NCBI RefSeq assembly: GCF_019279795.1
Contig: NC_056749.1
Span: 575,963,721 to 576,027,720 of the forward strand
Direction of reading: 5' to 3'
Source: Protopterus annectens
Lineage: Eukaryota > Chordata > Ceratodontiformes > Protopteridae
Length of the DNA stretch: 64,000 nt
Shown piece after piece: positions 55,558 through 64,000 of the stretch (position 1 is its first letter; each line of letters opens with the position of its first letter). The notes under the pieces are model-generated. The model was not told the DNA's origin and made no database searches. It saw only the letters and a program-made list of their open reading frames with translations. Position numbers and translations under genes: made by a program.

Positions 55558-56193
55558 CTAATGAGGGATGAGTACAGTGGGACAATGACCTCCTTCTTTC
55601 TGGATGAAAAGCCCTTCATGATGAGGTGTTGTGGCGATGTGGTTATCGAAGGTGAGACCACTGTCCACCTGTGTCCCTAAGTCTCTTATCACACTTTCTG
55701 TGTTTAGCGTACTGCCACCTATATGGTAATTCATGGATACATGTTTTTTCCCAAAGGGGATAACAATACATTTCTTGGCATTGAGCTTGAGCCCATGGCT
55801 CTGGCACCAAGCATCTGTTTCTGTAAGGCCCTTTTGTAGAGTATCCACATCATTTGGGGATTCAATAATGGCTCCCAGTTTGCAGTCATCTGCAAACTTT
55901 GTTAGCCAGAGTCCCTTAGTGTTGACCTGTACTTCAGAGAAGTAGATGCCAAACAAGAGCGGCCCCAGGACTGAACCCTGAGGTACTCCACTTGTCACTT
56001 GTCTGGAGCTGGATTTGGAGTCGGCTACTTTTACAGTGTGGGTTCTATCGGTAAGCCATTTAGCAACCCATTGGGTGACATAGGGATTAATGCCCAACTT
56101 AGTAAGTTTATCTATGCTTCCAGAGTGGGGGATGGTGTCAAAGGCCTTGGCAAGGTCTAGATAGGCTGTGTGGACCACCTTACCCTTGTCCAT
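55558..56193 (-). CDS. CR1 reverse transcriptase, palm region (211 aa)
   Basis: The frame starts MDKGKVVHTAYLDLAKAFDT and carries motif A (YLDLAKAFD), motif B (SGVPQGSVLGPLLFGIYFSE) and motif C (LTKFADDCKLGAIIESPNDV), all intact, then the thumb (MDAWCQSHGLKLNAKKC-type text with IVIPFGKKHVSMNYHIGGST). Compared with the 12.8-14.2 kb copy it keeps FD in motif A and GSVLGP in motif B, so this copy is closer to an active sequence. A frameshift near 56200 joins it to the upstream fingers part (56926-56219) and another near 55600 to the C-terminus. Confidence 0.87.
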   Translation of the reverse strand: MDKGKVVHTAYLDLAKAFDTIPHSGSIDKLTKLGINPYVTQWVAKWLTDRTHTVKVADSKSSSRQVTSGVPQGSVLGPLLFGIYFSEVQVNTKGLWLTKFADDCKLGAIIESPNDVDTLQKGLTETDAWCQSHGLKLNAKKCIVIPFGKKHVSMNYHIGGSTLNTESVIRDLGTQVDSGLTFDNHIATTPHHEGLFIQKEGGHCPTVLIPH

Positions 56194-57180
56194 GGCTCTG
56201 GAGACTGATTCAAAGAAGTCAATCAGGTTCAGGAGACAAGATCAGCCCTTCACAAACCCAAACTGGGTGGGGTCCAGTGTTTGAAGGTTGCCAATGTCTT
56301 TGTTTATAAGTTCCATGATAATACGCTCCATGGCCTTGCAGATAAGGCTTGTCAGACTGATGGGACGGTAGTTTCCGGGATCCAAGGTGGATTCCCCCCT
56401 TGTGGATTGGGATAACTGTAGCTCTGCGCCACTCAGTGGGCACGAAACCTGAGGTGAGGCTATGATTAAACATGACACTTAGGTGAGGTGCCAGTTCATA
56501 TTGTAGTTCATGTAGTACACGACCCGGGATGTCATCTGGTCCCATGGATGCTGTATTCTTGGCTTTAGAGAGTGCGTTTTGTACCTGTGTGGCCGTTATT
56601 ACTGGAATTTGGCAATCTTCCAGTATTGAGACGGGCCATTTAGGGGGTGAGAGGGGGGTGAAGTTGGCACTAAATCGATCTGCCAAGATATTGGCAATAT
56701 CCTTTGGATCAGTATATTTAATGCCATTCTGTTTTAGCTCAGAGCAGATCTGAGCATTGCCATTTAGATTCTTGACATAGTTATAGAATGCTTTGTGGTT
56801 GTCTTTGGAATCTTTGGCAATTTTATTTTCGTAACTAGCTTTGGAGAATTTTATGAGGCATCTCAGTTTCTTACTGAGGCTAGTAAGGGAGTTTTTTGCA
56901 TCCTGGGATTTTCCTCTTTTCTGCAAAAGTTTCTTCCTTTTGTTGTAAAGTTTGTTTATGGCAGGGGACCACCAGATTGGCTTCTTTTTTTGGATGAGAG
57001 CATTTTGGTTCTATTTGGGATTGCATGATTCATGCATGAGTGGATGTGCTCGTACAGTGCCTTAGTGTAGGATTCAGCTGTTGAACTTTCAGTTCCCTTC
57101 TGCATGGGTGTTATGAAGTTTGTCACTTCTGACTTGAGTAGCATGAAGTTGGCTTTGGAGAAGTTTTTATGGTGGTTTCT

Positions 57181-57573
57181 TTACTGGGGTGGGGGTGGGA
57201 TGTGGATGTTAAGGGTGATTAGCTTATGGTCAGACCTGACTAACGAGGGGGTGACCATAGGTATGGAGCATTGATTTCCCATGTTGGTAATGACCAGGTC
57301 TACGATATTGGAGCCCCTGGTGGGACTATGGATTAGTTGATCCAGGGCATTGGAATTTATGAATTCCAAGAACCGTTGCGCAAAGGTGTTGGGACATGAG
57401 TAGTTTTCCCAGTTAATGGCAGGGTAGTTAAAATCACCCAGTATTAGGGTGTTTGGTTCTATCTTAATATTTTCCAGTATGTTTAGAAAGGTGTAGTGAG
57501 AATCTTGGGATATGGTGGGGGATCTGTAGCAAGCTACAATTTGGATTGCAGTCTTACCTAGTGTTAGTTGCAC
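57181..57573 (-). CDS. CR1 endonuclease, C-terminal part (130 aa)
   Basis: The frame reads MQLTLGKTAIQIVACYRSPT, NTLILGDFNYPAINWENYSC (GDFN box with catalytic Asp and Asn) and RGSNIVDLVITNMGNQ, ending SLVRSDHKLITLNIHIP (SDH box, catalytic His). These are the last catalytic boxes of the CR1 apurinic-like endonuclease that nicks the target DNA. The N-terminal boxes (N and E) are missing because the element is 5'-truncated near 57575. The frame is intact across this part. Confidence 0.85.
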   Translation of the reverse strand: MQLTLGKTAIQIVACYRSPTISQDSHYTFLNILENIKIEPNTLILGDFNYPAINWENYSCPNTFAQRFLEFINSNALDQLIHSPTRGSNIVDLVITNMGNQCSIPMVTPSLVRSDHKLITLNIHIPPPPQ

Positions 57574-58239
57574 TTGGAGAAGTAAGTAATTTCGAAATAC
57601 TGAAATTTGGGATTATATAGTGAATCCCAGGAATATACAGAGATGTACATGAAGAATCTTAACATCACTGATATATACAATAGCATGTTCTCTGATCACA
57701 GCCAGATATCCTGGATAGTAAAGTTAAACAGGCCTTATAAACCCTTGCTAACAACAAGGCTGCAGAAAGTGTTAGAATTCCAGCTGAATTGCTTAAAATC
57801 CTGCAAATTGATGCTGTTATACTGCTGTTTAGAATGTGCCAGCAAACACAACAGTACCCTATAAAATGAAAAGGTCAATTTATAATCCAACCCACAAAAA
57901 ACAGTGTTAAACAGAGTTCAAGCTATTAAACAATTGCACTTGTTTCACATGCTAACAAGGTACTGTTTAAGATCCCACACACTAGAATGCAGAAGTATAT
58001 GGACTGCAGACTAACAGGTGAGCAAAGTGATTTCAGATGAAGCAGAAGCAAAAAAGAGATCAAATTCTAAAAATCTGCTGGAAAACACAGAAGATAAGGG
58101 AGTACCAGAAGCATATTTACTTCTGTTTTAGTGACTAGTGTAAATCCTTTGACTGGGTGGACAATAACAAACTTTGGCTAGTGCTTACAGAAAAGGGGTA
58201 CATAGTCAAGCTGTATGTAAAACAAGAAGGAATAAAATG

Positions 58240-58361
58240 GACTACTGAAAATGGACTAGTTTGTTTGGGAAAGAAATAAAACAAGGCTGGATATTGCTGG
58301 ACTACTGAAAATGGACTAGTTTAAGTTTGGGAAAGAAATAAAACAAGGCTGGATATTGCTG
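58240..58361. repeat. Two-copy tandem duplication, about 61-bp unit, in the RTE LINE
   Basis: ACTACTGAAAATGGACTAGT, GTTTGGGAAAGAAATAAAAC and AAGGCTGGATATTGCTG occur twice in tandem with a 2-base difference. The unit covers the G-x-x-QG region between RT motifs A and B. Confidence 0.9.
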
Positions 58362-59084
58362 TTCTACTTATTTAATGTATATGCTATATTGTGGGTATTT
58401 TGAGTTACACAAATGAGACATTGGAATCAAAATTGCTAGAAAAAATATAAACAACCTCAGATATTCAGCTGATACAATTTTAATATCTGAAAGGAAAAAG
58501 ATGAAGAGCTTGTTGATGAAGGTAAAATTAGAAAATGCAAAAGCTGACATCGCCCAACATCGAAAAAAAGCTTACTGCTCAATATAAAAAAAAAAAAAAG
58601 AAAATTATGTCATCAAGCTCTATCACTTCTTTGCAAATAGATGGAGAAGTGGAGGGAGTGAGGTAGAATTTATTTTCCTAGGATAAAAGATCTCTTTGGA
58701 TGGTGACTGCAGCCACAAAATTAATATTTTCAAAAGCAAAGACATCACATAGTCTGCAAAGGTCTGCACAGTCAGAGCTATGGTTTCCTCAGTAGTAACA
58801 TATGGCTGTTAGTTTTGAAACTCTGGTTCTGGAGAAAACTTTTGAGAATTCCATGGACTACAAATAGTTTGAACAAATAATACTTAAGGAAATAAATTCA
58901 CAGGCCTAATAGTAAGACTAAAACTCAAATAATTTGGACACAATGTGAAGAAAGGATTCAACAGAAAAGCCCCTGATGCTGGTGCAAATCAGAGGCAAAA
59001 GAAGAAGTGTCGGACTGAAAGGAAGATGGACAGCATTACTGAAGTCATGAATATGAATTTACAAGAAGTGGCTCTTGACTGACA

Positions 59085-60600
59085 GGCATGGTGTGCCAAA
59101 GTCCTTGAGTTTGATTCAATTAGAAAGGACAACAAAGTTATGACAGCAAAAATATTATATAGACAGATACTTCAGTTGACAGATAACTTTCAGTGTTGGT
59201 TTGTGAAAGAAAGACAAATTGTTGATAGTATATTGAAAACCAGGACCCTGCTGGCGATAGCACAAGAATATAGAAGGCCATTACTAATATTATGTTGAAA
59301 TGCTTATAAGGCCCTTGATTGAGTGGAATGACTTAATTCAAAAATAGTACCTGAAAAGTTTGGCTTTACAGGTGAATTACTGATTCAATATGAGCTATAT
59401 GTCCAAGACTCAAGTTAAAATTCATGTAGGAATGTCAAGGTCTTACCTTCTGTCAAGTGGAGCTAAGAGGAATATACTTTTTTCCCTTTTTTGTTTGTTT
59501 TCTAATTAGAACATTTAGTGTTTATGATCAGAGAGTCAGGTTGGAAAAGATCTACGGCAGACTATGAAAAAATAGAGAGTTCATCACTGAAGATGATGTA
59601 CTTATTTATACAGCTGCTCCTGAAAATGAAGTACATTTGTTATTTAGGATGTTAGATGTGTTTTGGTAAGATATCTGTGTATAGGATTAATAAGATGAAA
59701 ACAAGGGCAGTATTGAGTAAAATTATTTTTCTTTTGTGATGAAACAAGTGTATACATATTTATGGCCAACAGATTATGTTAAATATATGGTTGTATGACC
59801 GAGTAATACCTTGGAACAACCTACTGTTAGAACATGGTTTCTTTTGGGGGATAAACTCTTGGCTAGGCTTGTAAGGGCCCCAGGGCTATTAGCCTAGTAA
59901 CCTCCTATGATCCTATATGGAGATTTAAGAATATAATTAAGGGAAGAGTTCAACTAGAAACTGCTTGGGTTGGAACTATCAACGGGTCCAGGCAGTGCAT
60001 TTTGAAAAACTGAATACATTATAGGACAACAGCATTCTTGTAAAAAAGATGGGAGGTCTGAATGTCCTAGAGCTGGGTATTCATTTCGATGCGGTCAAAC
60101 TAAGACTGCTTTATTTGATCTCTATACTAAACTATGATGCTACAGTCACTTAAATTAAAAGTGAGTTCAAATCAGGTTGACAGACACTCAAGTTGGATGT
60201 ACTGTGAGCACAGAGAAGAACTCCTGAATGTGCTAAAAGTCTGTAGTACTGTTACTCACATTGTTAGAAATGGACGAGAAATAGCTGCAGGTAAGTGCTT
60301 TCTTACCTAAAGGAGATGATACCTACAGGTGGTGGGTTTGAATAACTGGAAAAGTAGAGAGACTAAACTGATATATTAAGATCAAATGAAAGCAGATGGT
60401 AACTAGAGTACCTTACAACAGATAGAAGAAAGTATGGTTTCCCTAATTTCTTGAGGATTAAGTATGAAGGATTCCTGAATACAGACAGGAAGATACAGCA
60501 CTGGCACAACTATGGGAACTCCCTCTAAAATTTATTCTTGAACACTGGAGACTAGAAGTGATAGCCTAATAATTAAGGGGTTAGTAAGAAAAGAACTTTG
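59085..60600 (+). mobile_element. L1/Tx1-like LINE fragment (RT), decayed
   Basis: Plus frames read CWFVKERQIVDSILKTRTLL and YRRPLLILC (L1 pattern GF-x-x-GRQI-x-DNI and PLLILSLDAEKAFD), then KALD*VE, VPEKFGFTGELLIQYELY and, later, LEHLVFMIRESGW (L1 LEPLA-x-x-IR). After a CR1 tail insertion near 59.82-59.93 kb the frame KKMGGLNVLELGIHFDAVK follows, as in L1 KKGGLGLP-x-L. Stops and frame changes abound. Confidence 0.68.
59815..59925 (+). mobile_element. CR1 3'-end fragment in the L1-like copy
   Basis: GGAACAACCTACTGTTAGAA, TTGGCTAGGCTTGTAAGGGC and GGGCTATTAGCCTAGTAACC plus CTCCTATGATCCTAT match the CR1 3' UTR (reverse of the 55.2 kb text GGCTATCAGCCCTAGGGCCT). The surrounding L1-like reading resumes after it. 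Confidence 0.7.
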
Positions 60601-60974
60601 CGCTAGAAATGGTGGAAAGGATTAGAACAGACTAGGGTGTCTTTTGGGGGGGGGGTGTTGAAGTAGAAGAATCAAAGTGGAAACGAAGTTACACGCTACC
60701 AAGCATGCTAGAACGTCTTAGTGGTTTAGAATCTTTGCATGCAAGTATCTGTCCTTCTACTTTTATAGCTCCAATAGGTTGAGGAGAATGCTCCCCCAAA
60801 AAAGTAAACATTATGGAGATGAAACATTCAATAAAATGGTATGTCCAAGAATGCAAATCACATCCCCAGGGCAAAAAAAATATTACTTGCAAGCAAGTTG
60901 TAGGTAAATTACATGCTTACACTGTAAAAAGACTTCTATGTTTGTGGGTGGAATGGAGTATTTGGGATACTTCA

Positions 60975-61024
60975 GAAGTGAATGCTCATTTTAATGCAGA
61001 AGTGAATGTTCATTTTAATGCATA
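60975..61024. repeat. Two-copy 25-bp tandem repeat
   Basis: CAGAAGTGAATG(C/T)TCATTTT plus AATG is present twice in tandem with one difference. Confidence 0.85.
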
Positions 61025-61529
61025 TATTTGCATACTTTTTCCCCATAATGCAATAATATTAACTTTAAGCAACATACAAACAAAATATTTTCATAACAAA
61101 GTCATAACAGCTCCACTCTTACAATCTTATTGAAGTAATACGTACATGTGCATCTATGCCAAAATGATCTACATTATACTGAGAAAGTGGAAATATGCAA
61201 ACTTTATTAATACCTCCTGTTGGTATGTAGTAGATAGAACAAACACTCCTGCAACTGAAGAACCTGACCTCAGGAGTCCCAGTTCCCAGCACAAACAGCT
61301 AACTAGTCAATATGCCTAGTCTAGCATACCCCATTTTGTTGTGCTGCCATTCACGGACCTTCACTGTACAGGAACTCCAAAAAGTGTTAGATCAGGTAAC
61401 CTTTTGAGATATCAGGATCCAATTTAGTAAGTCTTAAAATCCTGAGACTGAATGGCTTAAAAAACAGACTTACATATACTAAGTCCAAGATTGTTATTTA
61501 TCTAAATATTACCTTTTCTTTGAGGAATG

Positions 61530-61740
61530 GTGATTTTGGAATTGGTTTATATATGTTTGGGGTGTCGGAGGGCTTGCTTCCCAATCAGGGGGTGTGACGG
61601 GTTTGCCTCCCCCACCCCCTGCAAAAAAACAAGTTTAAAGGAGAAGAGAGATGTTCAGTATTTACCATTTTCCTTCATTTTCAGTGTTTTTTTTGTATGA
61701 TGGCACTCGCCATTGAGTGCTGACATTTCAGTAGGGACCC
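61530..61740. mobile_element. Partial hAT-like MITE core, diverged
   Basis: GATTTTGGAATTGGTTTATA, TTTGGGGTGTCGGAGGGCTT and CCTCCCCCACCCCCTGC followed by ATTTACCATTTTCCTTCATT and TTTTCAGTG match the layout of the 17.66 kb MITE core (GTTGGTATATTT, GGGGGTGTGGGGGTGC, GGGAAATTTACTGTTTTCCT, TTTTCAGTG). Clear terminal inverted repeats were not found. Confidence 0.5.
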
Positions 61741-61848
61741 ATTAGTTCAACAGTATACGAGTGTGATTCAGCAGAATCACCCCAGCCCCCACCACCAACA
61801 GATACACATGCCTATCACTGTTGTGCCCTTTTGTGTTGTTCTTCACAG

Positions 61849-61940
61849 ATGTAACAACTTGCTGTCTTCCTGTTAATGCCCAACAAAATGTTAACACGGT
61901 AAAAGAAGACTGGGACTTTGAGAATCAACCATACTACAAA
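61849..61940 (+). CDS. Possible unassigned exon (30 codons) with splice-like borders
   Basis: A pyrimidine-rich tract (CCTTTTGTGTTGTTCTTCACAG) precedes and AAA|GTAAGTAG, a strong donor consensus, follows. The 92-nt stretch is open and reads VTTCCLPVNAQQNVNTVKED and WDFENQPYYK. I do not recognise the protein. It is on the plus strand, opposite to the transporter, and could be an exon of another gene, an exonised repeat or chance. No partner exon was found on the same strand in the window. Confidence 0.25.
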
Positions 61941-62689
61941 GTAAGTAGCTTTGTGCATTGCACAGTTTTTACTTTGCGGCCTTCCCATCTAATTTACTGC
62001 ATGTATTTTTACAAGACCTGTTGTATCAATATTGTCTGATAAAGAAGGGGAAAGCAGCAGTTCTCAAAAACTAGAACACAAAGATATGGATCTTACCAGT
62101 GCTCCTGGATGATATCTTCTGACTACTCGGAGAAAGTAATCTGAGGTCAATGCATGTATTCTGGAAAATTTGCCTGTGACTTTACCATTCATTGTAGAAG
62201 CCATTTACAGCTACAACAAATACACAAATACGACAAAGCATCTTTGCAAATCAAAATAAGCTAGTGGAAGGAAGGTGTCTGGATTTTTTGCCACACATGC
62301 TGACATTAAAATCATGGAAGCAGAAGACACAAGAGCATAATCTAACTTTTGCTACCACCAATAACATTTTAAAACACATGAAAAAATACTGTGTAGGCAC
62401 TACGGTATTAAACAAATGCTATGTGCTGTCCCAACACATCATGTACAGCAAGAGATGGGCAGAGAAAAAAATATCAAGAAGCCGCTTCCATGCGCAGAAA
62501 ACTACCAGTTTCTGTTTACATGGATCAAAGTATGGGCATGTTTCTGGAAAATTGCTGGTTATTTCAATGGTTTACTTTGACAAGATTGCTGGTGATGGTA
62601 TAATAAAAAATTCTTGATATGACATAGTATACTTCTGGAACAGGACAGAATATGTACTTGAGTTTCTCATGTACACATCGTGGTGGCGG
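61941..62689. other. No feature recognised
   Basis: Contains a 117-residue plus frame (62264-62617; starts MEGRCLDFLPHMLTLKSWKQ) without recognisable domain and overlapped by a second frame; probably chance. Confidence 0.35.
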
Positions 62690-62925
62690 TGCTGCGGTAG
62701 CGTTGTCGCCTCACAGTTAGACGTTGCCCGTTTGATTCTCAGTTAGAGCGTCTTCTGTGTGGCGACATGCGTGAATGGGCGTTCCTTCGTTGAAGGTTGT
62801 GCGTTAGGCCCGGCAAGCCAGTCCGTAAAAATCTACTGCCAATCATTAGCGGGCCAGAGTTCCACTGTGGCGACCCCTAACCAGGATAAGCCTAAAGACA
62901 CAAACAAACAAACAAACAAACATTA
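62690..62925 (+). mobile_element. tRNA-derived SINE with RTE-type tail, near full-length
   Basis: The head GTGCTGCGGTAGCGTTGTCG, CCTCACAGTTAGACG and GATTCTCAGTTAGAGCG parallels the head of the L2-tailed SINE at 40.83 kb (GTGCAACGGTAGCTTTGTTG, CCTCACAGCAAG, GATTCTTGGCTGGAGTG). After the body (GTGAATGGGCGTTCC, GTTGAAGGTTGTGCG) comes the tail CACTGTGGCGACCCCTAACC and AAGCCTAAAGACACAAAC with a (CAAA)n end. The tail is unlike the L2 tail and resembles RTE-group LINE 3' ends. Confidence 0.85.
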
Positions 62926-63289
62926 GAAACATTTAACACTCCTTTTGGTAATCTAGCTGTAGCATCTAAGCTGGGAAGGAACAATTCAGTGGTATCAAGG
63001 CTAAAGATGGCTAACCGTACTGTTGCTAAAATAACCAAAAAATCCAAAGGCATGACCTGACAAGGACAGATCTTGAATGTATCACATAAGATGGTTGTAA
63101 GGTTACTTTCCAAGAGTTTAACGGTTTTAATTATACAAATTTAGAAATCAATATGACATTTTTAATGTATTTATTAAGGGTTTAAAATTTATTCCAAGCA
63201 ACAAAAGTGATATTAGTAGGATTTTAACTGATTTCACATATTTGTCAGGAAAAATAACTTGCAGCTAATGTTTTCATAAAGGGGAGGTA

Positions 63290-63690
63290 GGACACCTGTT
63301 CCTGAGGAGTTTTTAAAGAAAAAAGTACTTTTAATCCACCACTACATCCACAATTAAAGAACTTTTGAAACAATGGTGGAAAAAGAACTTTGGGAGTCCA
63401 TGAAGGGCATTAAGGTTTTTCCTAACTTGCCACTTGAAGAAAGGTTGTTGTTGGAAGAGTTGAGAAAAAAATAAATATTTAAGGGTAATGAAACCCGATA
63501 AACGGGGTGGAATAGTTTTGATGGACACCATGCTATATGTTAGTAAGAGGTTTAATATTTTGAATGATGAAAGGTATTCTGGGGTATCCTGTAATGAGAT
63601 TAATATTGCCAATTAGAAAATTGCTATTAAGCTTAAGGAGCTCTTACACCAAGGGGTTACAGATGCTTACATTTTTAATTTTTATGGACT
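63290..63690 (+). mobile_element. Penelope-like element RT fragment
   Basis: Plus frames read FNPPLHPQLKELLKQWWKKN, then VMKPDKRGGIVLMDTMLYVS and KRFNILNDERYSGVSCNEIN with LKELLHQGVTDAYIFNFYG. The K-P-x-DK-GGG-IV-x-M-D segment followed by x-L-NDERYY is the N-terminal RT signature of Penelope-like elements (usual text PADKGG-x-VV). It stops abruptly where the DIRS terminus begins at 63.69 kb. Two frame changes are present. Confidence 0.7.
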
Positions 63691-63693
63691 GGA

Positions 63694-64000
63694 AAAAAGA
63701 AGTTATGTACTCACTATAACGTTCCATCTGAGTAGGCAACTTCATTTGTCTGCAACCTGTGGGTATCAGATCCATCCTCGGATCCGAGCCGGCAGCTTTC
63801 CAAGCTAAAAGATCCAAGCTCTCAGCTCCTCCCCCTTACCCATAATGCCCTGCCACCTCCCTCCAGTCCTCGGATCGAGTAGGCTACAACCCTCGAAAGA
63901 GGAACCCTAACCAAATGAAATACCAGGTGAAACCCTGTGTGATGGAATAACCATAAAACAGGTTGGGGGAAGGAGGGGGGGGGTCGGGTTGCAGACAAAT
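63694..64000. mobile_element. DIRS terminal unit, running out of the window
   Basis: AAAAGAAGTTATGTACTCAC, TATAACGTTCCATCTG and CTTCATTTGTCTGCAACC open the unit. The first two blocks match the unit at 23.59 kb (AAGAAGTTATGTAGTCACC, CATAACATTCCATCTG). GGTTGCAGACAAAT at the very end of the window is the inverse of ATTTGTCTGCAACC at 63750, so an inverted arm pair about 250 bp apart is present here as at 23.6-23.94 kb. The rest of the element would lie to the right. Confidence 0.75.

Larger units (their letters stand above)
55207..57575 (-). mobile_element. CR1 LINE, about 2.4 kb (endonuclease end, RT, 3' UTR), inside the MITE
   Basis: The minus strand has endonuclease (57573-57181), linker (57144-56956), RT (56926-55558) and C-terminus (55661-55305), then a 3' UTR ending in tandem CCTATGAACCTATGAAC copies, the short CR1 terminal repeat. 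RT motifs are RRATVIPIHKGG, HTAYLDLAKAFDTIPHSG (intact motif A), VTSGVPQGSVLGPLLFG (intact motif B) and LTKFADDCKLGA (intact motif C). At least three frameshifts break the ORF, and the C-terminal reading ends early at ...LHLKKSQGK before the 3' UTR. Confidence 0.9.
54697..57628. mobile_element. hAT-like MITE with 8-bp target duplication, carrying a CR1 insertion
   Basis: The left end GGGTTCCCTATTTAATTTTG and the right end ATTATATAGTGAATCCC are inverted repeats with mismatches, followed inside by AAATACTGAAAT and ATTTCGAAAT motifs. The flanks are identical: AGGAATAT at 54689-54696 and 57629-57636. An 8-bp duplication is the hAT signature. The inner left part has the GC-rich core CGATCTCGGAGTTAGTATAT plus GGGGGGTGTGGGGGGAGC shared with the 17.66 kb MITE. 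Inside lies a 2.4 kb CR1 copy (55207-57575). Confidence 0.87.
52450..59080 (+). mobile_element. RTE/BovB-like LINE, decayed, split by two later insertions
   Basis: Plus frames follow the RTE/BovB ORF order. Near 52.69 kb: YTTGTWNMRTMNQGKSEM (endonuclease start). 52.9-53.1 kb: RLQDRPFNITGIQIYAPATE, and in another frame FIIGEWNATFG (IGDWNA with D to E). Near 53.36 kb: an SDH motif. 54.3-54.43 kb: WREEQIGGLDLVNIAP and IVQEMKNIPDRKK. 57.6-57.8 kb: YTEMYMKNL. Near 58.14 kb: SFDWVDNNKLW (RT motif A, FDxVDHNKLW-type). Near 58.5 kb: KSLLMKVKLEN. Near 58.6 kb: SSSITSLQIDGEVEG. Near 58.83 kb: LKLWFWRKLLRIPWTT. Frameshifts and stops are everywhere. The split points coincide with an L2 tail plus minisatellite (53.39-54.29 kb) and a MITE (54.70-57.63 kb). 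Confidence 0.85.

Noticed and set aside
62264-62617. 117-aa plus frame as a gene
   Set aside because: No recognisable domain, an overlapping competing frame and no promoter or splice context; probably chance in AT-rich sequence.
1-64000. CRISPR arrays suggested by the regularly spaced minisatellites at 31.5, 35.3 and 53.8 kb
   Set aside because: The units are contiguous without unique spacers and lie in a vertebrate intron, so they are ordinary minisatellites.
1-64000. Endogenous retrovirus or Gypsy LTR elements
   Set aside because: All RT segments seen belong to LINE, DIRS or Penelope types. No LTR pair, primer-binding site or protease/integrase motif was recognised.

Overview
This is eukaryotic, and almost certainly vertebrate, genomic DNA. 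It is AT-rich, has no compact open reading frames of its own, and contains six spliced exons of a cationic amino acid transporter gene on the minus strand inside a dense bed of transposable elements. The repeats are CR1 and L2 LINEs, an RTE/BovB-type LINE, L1/Tx1-like LINE pieces, DIRS-type tyrosine-recombinase retroelements, a Penelope-like fragment, tRNA-derived SINEs and hAT-like MITEs. No LTR retrovirus or Gypsy element was recognised. Introns of 1.4 to 17 kb in a gene that is compact in mammals, together with CR1/L2/DIRS dominance, suggest a large-genome vertebrate such as a lungfish. A salamander, caecilian or other non-mammalian vertebrate cannot be excluded; the organism is an inference.

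The only host gene I can support is an SLC7A3-like (CAT-3) transporter. Its exons, in transcription order, are 50357-50135, 32862-32723, 31312-31210, 22376-22174, 10151-9985 and 6256-6148. All have AG/GT splice borders and compatible phases (945 coding nt, about 315 residues). They cover the C-terminal half of the protein except the last exon. The upstream exons and the terminal exon were not found and presumably lie outside the window.

Layout: 1-2480 is a DIRS element (minus, entering from the left). 2521-5810 is L2, L1 and CR1 debris. 6148-22376 holds three exons, a 2 kb CR1 copy (12.6-14.6 kb), SINEs, a fold-back element and a MITE. 23.6-30.4 kb is a nearly full-length but dead DIRS element with an L2 inserted in its gag. 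31-33 kb holds two exons, minisatellites and long TA repeats. 36.4-40.2 kb is a decayed DIRS. 41.7-49.5 kb has two L2 LINEs flanking another DIRS piece. 50.1-50.4 kb is the most upstream exon seen. 52.5-59.1 kb is a decayed RTE/BovB LINE split by an L2 tail with a minisatellite and by a hAT-like MITE that itself holds a CR1. 59-64 kb contains L1, SINE, Penelope and DIRS pieces.

The most informative observations are the triple nesting in the RTE element (an 8-bp target duplication whose removal reconnects the RTE reading frame), one SINE head joined to two different LINE-type tails, and a small hAT-like MITE family with a shared GC-rich core. I found no convincing novel functional system; the window looks like one host gene in repeat-rich DNA.
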